Shown: positions 17,553-26,859 of the stretch, one piece after another
Numbering within the stretch: position 1 is the stretch's first letter
Layout: every line of letters begins with the position of its first letter
NCBI GenBank assembly: GCA_048058975.1
Contig: JBLLNP010000015.1
Coordinates: forward strand, 1-64,000
DNA: 64,000 bases
Direction: 5' to 3'
Source: RHLJ01 sp048058975
Lineage (GTDB): Bacteria > Bacteroidota > Rhodothermia > Balneolales > Balneolaceae
Translations under genes and position numbers: made by a program
Notes under the pieces: model-generated
What the model saw: the letters and a program-made list of their open reading frames with translations, nothing else
Database searches by the model: none
Told to the model about the DNA's origin: nothing

Positions 17553-17903
17553 TTGAGCAGTAAAGACAAATTAGTTGATTTTTCCACCCTTAATGAAATG
17601 TTGTATGGTGAAGCTGCCTATATCAAAGAGTTTGCGGAGGCCGCGCTAACATCATTCAGAGAGTTTCAGGAAAATTATTGCTCTTTTCTAAAGGCAAGAG
17701 ACGAGGTCAACTTCAGAAAGGCGGGCCATAAAATTAAGCCTGTAGCCCAGATGCTCGGGCTGGAGTTAATCATAGATGAATATGAGCATGGCAAAGCCTT
17801 GATCTGGGAAAAAAAAGAGGATAAGGAATTAGAAGCCTCCTGTGATAAAATGGACTCGATCTGTTCTCAAGTTCTTAACGAACTGAAAGAACTGGCTGAA
17901 TAA
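17553..17903 (+). CDS. Stand-alone histidine phosphotransfer (Hpt) domain protein
   Basis: A 116-residue all-helical protein with the Hpt signature FRKAGHKIKPVAQMLG, where His59 is the phosphorylated residue and the HxxKP pattern matches known Hpt domains. It would pass phosphate between a hybrid kinase and a response regulator. No hybrid kinase is in the window; the neighbouring OmpR regulator and kinase form a simple pair, so the partner is unknown. The start is a TTG, supported by an upstream in-frame stop at 17535 and by the fit of the N-terminal helix. An eight-A run at 17809-17816 is read in frame (Trp-Glu-Lys-Lys-Glu), a control for the broken A7 runs in parA and trpB. Confidence 0.75.
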   Translation: MSSKDKLVDFSTLNEMLYGEAAYIKEFAEAALTSFREFQENYCSFLKARDEVNFRKAGHKIKPVAQMLGLELIIDEYEHGKALIWEKKEDKELEASCDKMDSICSQVLNELKELAE

Positions 17904-17974
17904 CCTTAAATGTTATTTTTCTGTGATACTTTAGTATCGCCTTAATTATTAGTTTGGTGCCTAAATTACAGCCT

Positions 17975-18694
17975 ATGAAAGCTCCAACACATCCCATTCT
18001 TATTGTTGAAGATGATGAAGACCTGTCGGAACTCATCAAAATTCAACTAACCGATCTTAACTTCTCTATTGAACAAAGTTTCAATGGGTTAAAAGCTCTT
18101 GAGAAAGCTCAGTCCAGCTCCTATTCCCTCATCATACTTGATATCATGCTCCCGGGAATGGATGGATTCGAAATTTGTAAGAAAATCAGAGAAAAAGATC
18201 CACAAACCCCTATTTTGATGCTCACAGCAAAAGCCGAAGAAGTAGATAAAATAATGGGATTAGAGTTTGGAGCTGACGATTATCTCACCAAGCCTTTCAG
18301 CATTCGTGAGCTTACCGCCCGAGTTAAAGCGCTTCTAAGAAGAGCAACAGCAAATGAACTATCCCCGGATTCTGTAAACGAACATATAGAATTTGGAGAA
18401 CTCTCAATTTACCCGAATAAAAGAATGATAGAGTTGGGAGATGAGCAATTGGAATTAACATCTAAAGAATTTGACCTGCTCTTACTATTCGCCAGTAATC
18501 CCGGACGGGCTTACAGCCGCCAGGACTTGCTTGATATTGTTTGGGGTTATCAATACAGCGGATATAGCCACACAGTAAATTCTCATATCAACCGACTAAG
18601 AAGTAAAATTGAAAAAGATCCTGCTAACCCCACATTCATCAAAACGGTTTGGGGCGTTGGTTATCGTTTTACTGAGGAGCATGAATTGGTATGA
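17975..18694 (+). CDS. OmpR/PhoB-family response regulator
   Basis: A 239-residue two-domain regulator. The receiver has the acidic pair in ILIVEDDED, the phosphorylated Asp in LIILDIMLPG near residue 55, and the conserved Lys in YLTKPFS. The C-terminal winged helix shows LTSKEFDLLLLFASNPGRAYSR and VNSHINRLRSKIE followed by VWGVGYRF. The ATG at 17975 is used rather than an in-frame TTG 21 bases earlier. The last four bases overlap the kinase gene (ATGA), so the two form a classical two-component pair. The target genes are unknown. Confidence 0.95.
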   Translation: MKAPTHPILIVEDDEDLSELIKIQLTDLNFSIEQSFNGLKALEKAQSSSYSLIILDIMLPGMDGFEICKKIREKDPQTPILMLTAKAEEVDKIMGLEFGADDYLTKPFSIRELTARVKALLRRATANELSPDSVNEHIEFGELSIYPNKRMIELGDEQLELTSKEFDLLLLFASNPGRAYSRQDLLDIVWGYQYSGYSHTVNSHINRLRSKIEKDPANPTFIKTVWGVGYRFTEEHELV

Positions 18695-20166
18695 ATATAA
18701 TTACCCAAAGTTTTTACGGTAAGCTTTCGCTGGTTTTTCTGATCCTGATTTTATTTCTGGGCGGTTCACTTGCGTACATAAGCATGAAATCTTCGCTAAT
18801 GTTTGTGGAAGAAACACAGCAGAAAGTTAATAAAGACCTTGCTTTTGAAATGGCCATGGAGATTCAACCTCATCTTATTGATAAAATAGATGTTGAGAGT
18901 ATTCAGAAAGAAATAGAATATTTGCAAGGTATTAATCCCCAGGTAGATATTTATCTGGTTGGTGGCAATGGTATGATTAAAGGGGTATTTCTAGGAGAAG
19001 AAGACAATGCCAGCCTTGAGTTTAACTATATCGACACTCGCCCATTAGACCTGTTTCTCGCCGGAGAAGAACTTCCGATTTTGGGTCAGGACCCACTGCA
19101 GGGAGAATCTCTTAAGCCCTTCTCTGCTGCCAGTATTTCCATTATGGGTGAAACCGGCTGCTACTTGTATGTGATTCTGGGAGGAAAGCTTTATGATGAA
19201 ACTGCCGGAATGCTGGCCGAGAGTTACATCATTAAAAACTCAATGATTGGTCTTGGGCTGATTTTGATCACTACCCTACTCATCGGGCTACTCATTTTTC
19301 GCTGGCTTACTCATCGCTTAAGAGCTATGACATCAACCGTTCAGGCCTTTGAGCATGGTCAGCTTGAAGAACGTGTATTGGTTCAGTCTTATGATGAAAT
19401 AGGACTTTTAGGCAATTCATTCAATCAAATGGCAGATACTCTTGTTTCCAACATGGAGGAAATCAAACAGGTTGATAAGCTGAGAAGAGAACTCATTGCA
19501 AATGTCTCTCATGACCTAAGAAGTCCTTTAGCTTCTATCCAGGGCTATCTTGAGACCATCCAGCAAAAAGATAAAACGCTTTCTGAAGCTGACCGGAAAA
19601 AATATTATGATATTGTTCTCCGAAACACACGGAAACTTGGAAATCTGATTGCCGAGTTATTTGAACTTTCAAAGTTGGACGCTAAAAATGTTCAGCCTGA
19701 TCTGGAGCCCGTTTCTATGGCAGAACTGGTTCAGGATGTTGTAGCTCAGTTTCAACCCCAGGCACAAGCAAAAAGCATATCTCTAAAAGCAATTCTCCCG
19801 GATGAGCCGCTAAATATGGTGAACGCCGATATCGCCTTAATGGAACGTGCTATCTCTAATCTTATCGATAATGCCATCAAAAATACCAGGCAAAATGGGG
19901 AAGTAAATATTATTCCCGCTAATGAAGGTAACCGCGTAAGTGTGAAAATATCTGATACGGGTGTCGGAATACCTGAAGATCAGATTGCACGTATTTTTGA
20001 TCGTTTTTATCAAACCGATCCTAGTCGTACCGGAAACACAGGTGTAGGGCTGGGTCTTTCCATCGCACAAAAAATTCTTGAATTACATGGTTCCAAACTT
20101 TCTGTTCAAAGTGTATTGAACAAGGGAACGACTTTTAGTTTTAGTCTATTACCGTACAGAGACTAA
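18691..20166 (+). CDS. Sensor histidine kinase with HAMP domain
   Basis: A 491-residue kinase. One membrane helix lies near residues 9-30, followed by a periplasmic sensor of about 150 residues. A second helix near 184-206, a HAMP linker (RLRAMTSTVQAFEHGQLEERV), a HisKA domain with ANVSHDLRSPLASIQ (His near 274) and a HATPase domain follow. The last has NLIDNAIKN, DTGVGIPEDQIARIFDRFYQ and TGVGLGLSIAQKI. The periplasmic part shows no family I recognise, so the signal is unknown. It overlaps the response regulator by four bases. Confidence 0.95.
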   Translation: MNIITQSFYGKLSLVFLILILFLGGSLAYISMKSSLMFVEETQQKVNKDLAFEMAMEIQPHLIDKIDVESIQKEIEYLQGINPQVDIYLVGGNGMIKGVFLGEEDNASLEFNYIDTRPLDLFLAGEELPILGQDPLQGESLKPFSAASISIMGETGCYLYVILGGKLYDETAGMLAESYIIKNSMIGLGLILITTLLIGLLIFRWLTHRLRAMTSTVQAFEHGQLEERVLVQSYDEIGLLGNSFNQMADTLVSNMEEIKQVDKLRRELIANVSHDLRSPLASIQGYLETIQQKDKTLSEADRKKYYDIVLRNTRKLGNLIAELFELSKLDAKNVQPDLEPVSMAELVQDVVAQFQPQAQAKSISLKAILPDEPLNMVNADIALMERAISNLIDNAIKNTRQNGEVNIIPANEGNRVSVKISDTGVGIPEDQIARIFDRFYQTDPSRTGNTGVGLGLSIAQKILELHGSKLSVQSVLNKGTTFSFSLLPYRD

Positions 20167-20177
20167 CACTATGAACC

Positions 20178-20732
20178 ATGATATTAAAAGAAAGCGAAAT
20201 TGGTGATAAAGATATCATCGAGCCTATTCTTGGGAAACCATACAAAGAACCTGAAAAATTACTCACTGCAACGGGTTCATCCTACTTTTTTGTAGAAGAA
20301 ATTACTGATCTGAATGGAAATCCTCTTTCCTTGAAGCGAGATAAGATGAAAGGTATTTTTCAACGCTATGAAAAAGGGTTATTACTTTTTTTAAATGGAA
20401 GTAATTATCAGAATGCGATCCTGATAGATTATGATTCTATTAAAAAACTAATCTTAATTAAAGGTAAAGAGTCAGTAAGTGTTTGGAAAAGTCCAATTTT
20501 AGCTTTCTTAGTCCAAAGAGGTTTTACGTTTAAACACACTAGAAAATTTATCCCTGGATTAGGTTTTAGATTGAAAGAAACAGAACTTTTTGTTCTAACA
20601 AATAAGTATAGAATTAGGATGACTACTAATGGCTTTTCGTATTCAAGTCAGCTAAAATATTTTTCTAAATTAAAACTTGGAAGCAAGTTTGAATCAGTAG
20701 ATTCAGAGAAGAAACCAGAGATAACTTTTTAG
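20178..20732 (+). CDS. Hypothetical protein, 184 residues
   Basis: I do not recognise this protein. It is soluble, rich in Lys, Leu and Phe, and has no signal peptide or cysteines. Its start lies 11 bases after the histidine kinase stop, so cotranscription is possible. Its A+T content and AAA/TTT codon bias look higher than those of the neighbouring two-component genes. That could point to a separate origin, but I did not compute it. Confidence 0.5.
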   Translation: MILKESEIGDKDIIEPILGKPYKEPEKLLTATGSSYFFVEEITDLNGNPLSLKRDKMKGIFQRYEKGLLLFLNGSNYQNAILIDYDSIKKLILIKGKESVSVWKSPILAFLVQRGFTFKHTRKFIPGLGFRLKETELFVLTNKYRIRMTTNGFSYSSQLKYFSKLKLGSKFESVDSEKKPEITF

Positions 20733-20770
20733 TGATACTTTTTTGACAACTTCGTGACTTTTATGTGATA

Positions 20771-20803
20771 TTTGTTCCGTTTTCAGAGCCTACTTTATGT
20801 TTG
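20771..20803 (+). promoter_or_regulatory. Bacteroidota-type promoter TTTG-N21-TATGTTTG
   Basis: The -33 element TTTG (20771-20774) and the -7 element TATGTTTG (20796-20803), an exact match to TAnnTTTG, are separated by 21 bases. The ATG of the lipoprotein gene follows 26 bases later. The same spacing occurs in front of tRNA-Leu. Confidence 0.65.
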
Positions 20804-20829
20804 TAATTATTAAACAAACAAACATAAAA

Positions 20830-21723
20830 ATGAACACAAAAATAATATTAACACTTACCCTACTCTCCGGATTATTCCTCGCATGTAGCACTTCCTCAAA
20901 TTCCGAAGATGACACTCTAACATTGGCATTAACTGGAGTAGACCCTCTTCAAAACGGATTTCACTTTGAAGGATGGGTAATTATAGATGGAAGCCCGGTA
21001 ACTACCGGAAAATTTAATATTGATGACACCGGTAACTTAATCACATTAAGTGGTTCTGTTATCCCTAATGGAACGTTTGAGGTTGATGCCGATCTTTCCG
21101 CTGCAACCACTTTTATTTTAACTATCGAACCCTCCGGTGATACAGATGACATTCCTGCAGAAACACATCACCTGGCAGGGAATATTTCCAATGGAAGCTC
21201 TACCCTTTCATTCGCTCATTCTGCCTCACTAGGAAATAATTTTTCAAGTGCATCCGGTTCATATATTCTTGCTACACCAAGTGATGATGACAATACAAAT
21301 GAGAACAGCGGAATATGGTTCTTAGACCCTTCCGGGCCAAGTGCGGGACTTTCCCTCCCTACTCTTCCAGCGGGTTGGAGATATGAAGGCTGGGCCGTTT
21401 CAGGAGGCACACCAATCAGTACGGGTATTTTTACATCCGCTTCAGGAGCTGATGCCTTTTCCGGATTTAGTGGAACAAACAATACTCCCCCATTTCCGGG
21501 AGAAGATTTTCTTATAAACGCTCCAACAGGACTTACTTTCCCTCTTAATCTTGCAGGTGGAGCAGCAGTAATCTCTATCGAGCCTTATCCTGATGATAGC
21601 CCGGCGCCTTACACTCTGAAGCCTCTTGTAGGACAAATTCCAAGCGATGCTACCGACAGAGTTTTATACTCCACTGAAAATAATTCGAGTTCATTTTCAA
21701 GCGGAACGGTAACTATTAATTAA
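20830..21723 (+). CDS. Lipoprotein with two GW-type repeats
   Basis: A 297-residue lipoprotein; the lipobox ends at Cys19 (SGLFLAC). The ATG at 20830 is chosen because the signal sequence starts there and because a promoter overlaps the earlier in-frame ATG. The protein has two similar halves: FHFEGWVIIDGSPVTTGKFN at 44-63 and a second copy, WRYEGWAVSGGTPISTGIF, near 180. Each is followed by a strand-rich stretch ending in an SIEP or TIEPSGD segment. A Ser/Asp/Asn-rich linker joins the halves. The repeats resemble the beta-sandwich seen in the extracytoplasmic part of RskA-like anti-sigma factors, but there is no membrane-spanning or sigma-binding part. Its function is unknown. Confidence 0.7.
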   Translation: MNTKIILTLTLLSGLFLACSTSSNSEDDTLTLALTGVDPLQNGFHFEGWVIIDGSPVTTGKFNIDDTGNLITLSGSVIPNGTFEVDADLSAATTFILTIEPSGDTDDIPAETHHLAGNISNGSSTLSFAHSASLGNNFSSASGSYILATPSDDDNTNENSGIWFLDPSGPSAGLSLPTLPAGWRYEGWAVSGGTPISTGIFTSASGADAFSGFSGTNNTPPFPGEDFLINAPTGLTFPLNLAGGAAVISIEPYPDDSPAPYTLKPLVGQIPSDATDRVLYSTENNSSSFSSGTVTIN

Positions 21724-21752
21724 ATCCTAAGACTACTGGCATAGTCTGAACT

Positions 21753-21788
21753 AAAAGCTTCTTTAGCGAAAGTTAAAGAGGCTTTTTT
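21753..21788 (+). terminator. Rho-independent terminator after the GW-repeat lipoprotein
   Basis: Arms AAAAGCTTCTTTA and TAAAGAGGCTTTT pair over 13 positions with one G-T wobble around an eight-base loop, followed by T residues. Confidence 0.85.
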
Positions 21789-21837
21789 AGTTGATAAGCA
21801 TTAGCTTACGACTCATACTTCAACTTAAAAAAATAAA

Positions 21838-22851
21838 ATGGCTGTACTGGTAACCGGGGGTGCTGGCTATATTGGAAGTCACACTGTACTTGAACTTCTT
21901 AATTCAGGGCAAAATGTAGTAGTAGTTGATAATCTCTCAAATAGTAGCGAAGAATCTCTGCGAAGAGTTCAACATATTACGGGAAGAAAGCCTCACTTTT
22001 ATAATCTTGATCTGATTAATAGACCAGAACTGGAAAAGGTATTTCAGGCGCACGATATTGACTCTGTAATTCACTTTGCAGGTTTTAAAGCGGTTGGAGA
22101 ATCAGTCGCTAAACCTGTTATGTATTATCAGAATAATATCAACAGCACATTGATACTTTGTGAAGTAATGAAAGCTCATGGGGTAAATAAGTTGGTATTC
22201 AGTTCTTCAGCTACGGTTTATGGAGACCCCGCTTCCGTTCCAATCACTGAAGACTTCCCTTTATCGGCAACCAACCCGTACGGCCGTACTAAATTGTTTA
22301 TTGAATATATCCTGAAGGATTTATGGGTAGCGGATAATACATGGAACATCACATTACTCAGATATTTCAACCCAGTTGGTGCTCATAAATCTGGTTTGAT
22401 TGGAGAGGATCCTAATGGTATTCCTAACAACCTAATGCCTTATGTATCGCAGGTAGCAGTTGGTAAACTGGAACAGTTATCTGTTTTCGGTGATGACTAC
22501 CCTACTTCAGATGGAACCGGTGTTCGAGATTATATTCATGTAGTTGATCTCGCAATTGGTCACCTAAAGGCTCTTGAAAAACTTGAGGACGCAACCGGAG
22601 GTGTGAATGTTTATAACCTTGGCACAGGAAAAGGATCCAGCGTAATGGAAATGATTAAAGCGTTTGAAGATGCCTCAGGTAGGAAAGTCGCTTATAAAAT
22701 AGGCCCTCGTCGACCGGGCGATATCGCTGAATGTTATGCAGATCCAAAACTAGCAAAAAATGAATTGAACTGGGTTGCTGAACGTGGAATTAAAGAAATG
22801 TGCGAAGACGGTTGGAGATGGCAGTCAAATAACCCAAACGGTTATAAGTAG
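21838..22851 (+). CDS. galE: UDP-glucose 4-epimerase
   Basis: A 337-residue extended SDR enzyme that interconverts UDP-glucose and UDP-galactose for polysaccharide synthesis. The NAD-binding GGAGYIGSH is at residues 7-15. The catalytic site is SSSATVYG with Ser/Thr, and NPYGRTK with Tyr and Lys. DGTGVRDYIHVVDLA and YNLGTGKGSSV are typical GalE segments. Length matches the family (about 338). No other sugar-nucleotide gene is next to it; it converges on the aspartic protease gene with a six-base gap. Confidence 0.96.
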   Translation: MAVLVTGGAGYIGSHTVLELLNSGQNVVVVDNLSNSSEESLRRVQHITGRKPHFYNLDLINRPELEKVFQAHDIDSVIHFAGFKAVGESVAKPVMYYQNNINSTLILCEVMKAHGVNKLVFSSSATVYGDPASVPITEDFPLSATNPYGRTKLFIEYILKDLWVADNTWNITLLRYFNPVGAHKSGLIGEDPNGIPNNLMPYVSQVAVGKLEQLSVFGDDYPTSDGTGVRDYIHVVDLAIGHLKALEKLEDATGGVNVYNLGTGKGSSVMEMIKAFEDASGRKVAYKIGPRRPGDIAECYADPKLAKNELNWVAERGIKEMCEDGWRWQSNNPNGYK

Positions 22852-22857
22852 AGTTAT

Positions 22858-24012
22858 TTAGTCCAGCTTTATGGTTTTTCCATCTTGTGTTGTAACCTCT
22901 AAAGGCTCCGCATCAAGAAAATCTCTGATTCCAAAGAAGTAGTCGCACTTTCCAGAAAATATATCTTTTGGTTTTTTTTCATTCACTGTAGATAGAGTAT
23001 CTCCCAGAGCTAATTTACTTCCCTCTTTAACTCGGTTTACGATCCATAGGTCTTCGGATAACATGCCAGGAATAAAATCCGCGTGCTCATCAATCACTAT
23101 GTCCGACTCTTGCTGAAGAGTAATTATTTTCTTCTTGTAGTTGATAAAAACCGTGAAATGCTCAAGGAAATCATTCCCAATTAAGGCTTTACCAAGCGAA
23201 GAAAACTCAACTGGAATTGTAGCTAAGGGTTCGTCGAAGCCCACTTCAAGTTCTTTAATGGTCAGAGTATCAAGATTTGTGCCATATATCCCAGAAGTAG
23301 AATAATCGATAATATTACTTTCTTCATCTGATTTAAAAAAGGAACTCAGATTTCTTGGAAGAATAATCCCTCCGTTATATCCAATGTCGAAGAGAACATT
23401 TTTTACTTCCCTTTCCCCGATCTTAATATCCACATCGGGTACCCCTGAAAGAAGTGGTCGATCAAAACCAAGTTGAATGGTTTTCTTGTTTTCATCTTGA
23501 ATAAAAGCTTTGTCAGAAAATGTAAGCTCCTTGTTCACATAATCAATTTTCCAATAAGCTAGTTTTATGAGATTAGCTCCTATAAGTCCATGCTCAGCTA
23601 AACAGGGACTTACTGAGCTTTCATCATACTCCAGTTTACCTGCACCAATATTTCTAAATATAGTTTCACCAAGTTTTAACGAGTTTAGTCTGGTTACCTC
23701 AATTTCTCTGCTTATTCCCTGTGCAGTTGAGTTATCTTTAGTCGCTACTCTTTTAAGTCCCAAACTATCCGCTAAACTTTTCTCTATTTTGCTGTTGAAT
23801 GCTCCGGTATCAAAAATAAACGCTCTTTTAGTTGTATCGCTATTAACCTGCCCTTCTACCACAATAATTTTTTTATTGTATGTGAAAGGGATTTTTTGCT
23901 GGAAGTTTTCCCGATCGAGTTTTCCTCCAGTAAGCAGTTTTACGTTTTTTACATAGTTGCAGGAAATGGTTCCTATCAAAAGAAAAAAAAGTGCTGCAAA
24001 GATGTATCTCAT
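22858..24012 (-). CDS. Lipoprotein retropepsin-like aspartic protease
   Basis: A 384-residue lipoprotein (lipobox GTISC, Cys18). The N-terminal half carries the aspartic protease motif FIFDTGAFNSKI (Asp68) and a following LIGANLIK, the hydrophobic-Gly pair that supports the active site. A second half repeats the fold with VLFDIGYNGGIILP near residue 207 and LIGNDFLEH. There the second motif reads Asp-Ile-Gly instead of Asp-Thr/Ser-Gly, so the second site may be altered. The C-terminal 60 residues resemble a PDZ-like end with VKEGSKLALGDTLSTVN. Such proteins are common surface or periplasmic proteins in Bacteroidota; the substrate is unknown. Confidence 0.78.
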   Translation of the reverse strand: MRYIFAALFFLLIGTISCNYVKNVKLLTGGKLDRENFQQKIPFTYNKKIIVVEGQVNSDTTKRAFIFDTGAFNSKIEKSLADSLGLKRVATKDNSTAQGISREIEVTRLNSLKLGETIFRNIGAGKLEYDESSVSPCLAEHGLIGANLIKLAYWKIDYVNKELTFSDKAFIQDENKKTIQLGFDRPLLSGVPDVDIKIGEREVKNVLFDIGYNGGIILPRNLSSFFKSDEESNIIDYSTSGIYGTNLDTLTIKELEVGFDEPLATIPVEFSSLGKALIGNDFLEHFTVFINYKKKIITLQQESDIVIDEHADFIPGMLSEDLWIVNRVKEGSKLALGDTLSTVNEKKPKDIFSGKCDYFFGIRDFLDAEPLEVTTQDGKTIKLD

Positions 24013-24080
24013 AGTTTTACTGTTTCTTGATGAACTTTTGTAATAGCTGAAAGATAAATCAAACTTCTTAATTAATTTAC

Positions 24081-24113
24081 TTTGTTATTTGTATATAACT
24101 CGTCTTATCTTTG
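24081..24113 (+). promoter_or_regulatory. Promoter of tRNA-Leu, TTTG-N21-TATCTTTG
   Basis: The -33 TTTG is at 24081-24084 and the -7 TATCTTTG at 24106-24113, an exact TAnnTTTG. The mature tRNA begins 15 bases after the -7 box. Confidence 0.7.
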
Positions 24114-24127
24114 CTCCCCCGATAAAA

Positions 24128-24209
24128 GCCAAAGTGGCGGAACTGGTAGACGCGCACGACTCAAAATCGTGTTTCTTCGGAAGTGTGGGTTCGAGTCCCA
24201 CCTTTGGTA
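24128..24209 (+). tRNA. tRNA-Leu, anticodon CAA
   Basis: The acceptor arms GCCAAAG and CTTTGGT pair with one terminal G-U wobble, and A73 follows as expected for leucine. The anticodon stem CACGA/TCGTG encloses the loop CTCAAAA, giving anticodon CAA for UUG codons. A long variable arm containing TTCTTCGGAA marks it as a class II tRNA, and the T arm reads GTGGGTTCGAGTCCCAC. CCA is not encoded. The gene stands alone and no attachment-site duplication was seen beside it. Confidence 0.95.
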
Positions 24210-24266
24210 CTATTTAAGACTGCTAAACATCTGTTAATCTATTGATTAGCAATTTTTTTAGTCTGA

Positions 24267-24287
24267 TTACTAATACATCATTAGTAA
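24267..24287. repeat. Inverted repeat TTACTAAT-N5-ATTAGTAA
   Basis: A perfect eight-base inverted repeat lies between tRNA-Leu and the S9 peptidase gene. It is AT-rich, with no T run directly after it, so it may be an operator rather than a terminator. The remaining 24210-24497 shows nothing else. Confidence 0.4.
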
Positions 24288-24497
24288 AACAATGACAAAA
24301 TAATCAGGCTTTTTATGCCTTTTATCTCCTTCCTTTAAGCTGATCAAATAAAAATAGCTGGCAACTAAGCTATATTAGTCCTGACTGAAGCGTAATTAAT
24401 AACGCGTTTCAACTTTTCATGCCTTTCAAAAACATTATTAGGAGAATATTTAATTATGAGTATTTTCTATCAAAATCCGGACTAACTAAATACTGAA

Positions 24498-26723
24498 ATG
24501 AAAAAATTATCGCTCACCTTCTTATTCATTTTTGCACTTACAACATTTGGATATCCGCAGTCACCAGCAAATGTTGAGAATGAACCGCGTACATTGACTT
24601 TTCTCGATATGCAAAAAATGAAAAGTACAGGCTCGTATGCACCAAGCCCCGATGGAAAATGGCTGTTATACACTTTAAGAGTGCCCAATTGGAACACAGC
24701 TGAAGATCAAAGTGATATTCACCTTGTTTCACTTACTGAAGGCTTGAGTAGCCACAAACAGATGACTTTTACAGATGAGAAAAGTGAACGATCTCCCCGT
24801 TGGTCTATCGATGGTAGTTATTTTGTTTTTATTTCCAATAGGGATGGAGATAAAAATCAACTTTATCAGATGAGAACTGATGGAGGAGAAGCAAGGAAAA
24901 TCACCAAGGCAAAAGAAGGTGTATCCAATTTTGATTTTAGCAAAGATGGTAAATGGATCGTTTACCGAAGCGGAAAAGATGAAGACGTACAATTATATGC
25001 ATTGCCTGCGAAGAATCCCGGTGATGCAGAACCCATTAAATTGACTTCAGGAACAACTGCCATCTCAAATTGGGAAATTGATCCTTCCGGAGACAGAATA
25101 TACTTTACACGTCCCGATCACCCTGATACAGACAACCTTACCAGGATGGACAAAGGTTTTACTGTGGACGTAAAGAATTATGAGACTCCACTTGAGAGTC
25201 TGTGGTATATCGATCTTAATACCAATGAAGAGCAAAGGATTACCAATGATCCCGGATATACCGTATCAGAGATAATTATCTCTGATGATGGAAAATGGGT
25301 AGGTTATACTGGTACTTCTTCAGATCGATATAAGAGAAACATAACAGAACAACGCATTAATGCTGATCTGTTTCTGTACGATGTAAGCAGCAAGACTATT
25401 GAAAGATTGACTGAAAACGAAGAAGTCGCAGAGAGTGACCTCAGTTTTTCTCCTGATGGAAAATGGATTGCTTTTGTTTCTTCTGATGATATGAGTGGCT
25501 ACAATATGAAGAGCCAGAGAGTATATGTCAGAGAGGTCAATAAAAAAGGAGAAGCATTCAGAAAATTAGGCACCAAGTTTAACGATCATGTAGGCATAGA
25601 TTTCTGGTCAGAAGATGGGAAAACCATTTACTTCAATGCTGGAATAAAAGTTACCACACAGTTAATGGCATTAGATATAAAAACAGGAGATGTAAAAAAA
25701 ATCACCAATGAAAAGGCAAGAATGACTGTTTCCCGGGATAAAGATACGGGTGTATTAATGGTTAATTATAGTGATCCTGTGACCCCACCTACCATGTACA
25801 GTATTTCAAGTCTCAACAAAATAACCGATAGATCATCCTGGATACAAATCACGGATGCTAATCCAGAATTGAAAAACCTGACTTTAGGGAAGCAGTACGA
25901 GATTAATTATACTTCAACTGATGGGAAAGAAGTCGGAGGTGTAGTCTTTCTTCCTGTAGGATACGAGGAAGGAAAAAGGTACCCTTTAGTTGTTTCCATA
26001 CATGGGGGGCCTGCAGGTGCTGATTATTTAAGCTTTAATGAAAATTCGGGACAAGTATATGCCGGAGAAGGTTATGTCATGTTCTGTCCAAATTATCGTG
26101 GATCTACTAATTACGGAGAAAATCATCGTACAGATATAGTAGGAAACTATTTCCCTCAGGCATTTGATGATATCATGACCGGTGTAGATTATCTGATTGC
26201 TGAGGGGATTGTTGATGGTGACAAGATGGGAGCTATGGGTTGGAGTGCAGGTGGGCATTGGTCAAATTGGATTTTGACCCACACAGACCGATTCAAAGCC
26301 ATCAGTTCAGGGGCTGGAACTATGAACTGGATCTCAATGTATGCTCAAAGCGATGTTCAAAGGAACAGGAGATACTACCTTGGAGATACTCCGATGTATG
26401 AGGATTTCGAACCCTTCTGGGATCAATCTCCACTAAAATACATCAAGAATGCAAAAACCCCTACTATGGTCCATGTGGTTGCAGGTGATCCAAGGGTTCC
26501 GAGTCCACAATCAGTAGAATTGCATATGGCATTAAAAAAGCTTGGGGTAGATACAGAATTATTTATGTATCCAGGTAAAAGCCATGGTATTCCCGATACT
26601 CGTAACCGACTTGTGAAAGCAGTAAGCGAAATGGCCTGGATGGATTATTATATAAGAGGAATTGGGGAAAAGTTTTCATGGCGACATGTATTGGAAACAC
26701 TAGAAACAGAGGGAGATAAATAA
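24498..26723 (+). CDS. S9 family prolyl oligopeptidase-like peptidase, secreted
   Basis: A 741-residue serine peptidase with a signal peptide (MKKLSLTFLFIFALTTFGYP). Residues 40-430 form a beta-propeller of WD40-like PD40 repeats such as SPDGKWLLY, SKDGKWIVY and SPDGKWIAFVS. The C-terminal alpha/beta hydrolase domain has the oxyanion segment SIHGGPAGADY, the nucleophile Ser near 581 in MGWSAGGHWS, the catalytic Asp near 664 in VAGDPRVP and the His near 695 in GKSHGIP. Such dipeptidyl or acylaminoacyl peptidases degrade peptides in the periplasm or outside. The gene stands alone with a strong terminator after it. Confidence 0.93.
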   Translation: MKKLSLTFLFIFALTTFGYPQSPANVENEPRTLTFLDMQKMKSTGSYAPSPDGKWLLYTLRVPNWNTAEDQSDIHLVSLTEGLSSHKQMTFTDEKSERSPRWSIDGSYFVFISNRDGDKNQLYQMRTDGGEARKITKAKEGVSNFDFSKDGKWIVYRSGKDEDVQLYALPAKNPGDAEPIKLTSGTTAISNWEIDPSGDRIYFTRPDHPDTDNLTRMDKGFTVDVKNYETPLESLWYIDLNTNEEQRITNDPGYTVSEIIISDDGKWVGYTGTSSDRYKRNITEQRINADLFLYDVSSKTIERLTENEEVAESDLSFSPDGKWIAFVSSDDMSGYNMKSQRVYVREVNKKGEAFRKLGTKFNDHVGIDFWSEDGKTIYFNAGIKVTTQLMALDIKTGDVKKITNEKARMTVSRDKDTGVLMVNYSDPVTPPTMYSISSLNKITDRSSWIQITDANPELKNLTLGKQYEINYTSTDGKEVGGVVFLPVGYEEGKRYPLVVSIHGGPAGADYLSFNENSGQVYAGEGYVMFCPNYRGSTNYGENHRTDIVGNYFPQAFDDIMTGVDYLIAEGIVDGDKMGAMGWSAGGHWSNWILTHTDRFKAISSGAGTMNWISMYAQSDVQRNRRYYLGDTPMYEDFEPFWDQSPLKYIKNAKTPTMVHVVAGDPRVPSPQSVELHMALKKLGVDTELFMYPGKSHGIPDTRNRLVKAVSEMAWMDYYIRGIGEKFSWRHVLETLETEGDK

Positions 26724-26781
26724 GAAGTCATCAACTTAATTATCTCCACAGTACTGTTTTTCAGGCCTTCTAACACCTACC

Positions 26782-26804
26782 GAGTCTAGGCATGAGTCTA
26801 GGCA
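26782..26804. repeat. Tandem duplication of GAGTCTAGGCA
   Basis: The 11-mer GAGTCTAGGCA occurs twice with one base between (26782-26792 and 26794-26804), just before the peptidase terminator. No function is apparent. Confidence 0.5.
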
Positions 26805-26820
26805 ACCCCTACTTTTTGTT

Positions 26821-26859
26821 CATAAAAACCTTCTCAACCTTGTTGGGAAGGTTTTTATG
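26821..26859 (+). terminator. Bidirectional-looking terminator after the S9 peptidase
   Basis: Perfect 13-base arms CATAAAAACCTTC and GAAGGTTTTTATG flank an inner CAAC/GTTG pairing. The U-rich side occurs on both strands. The remainder of 26860-27098 contains no gene I can support. Confidence 0.85.

Noticed and set aside
24128..24209. tRNA-Leu as integration site of a genomic island
   Set aside because: No duplicated tRNA 3' end, integrase or foreign gene block was found downstream.
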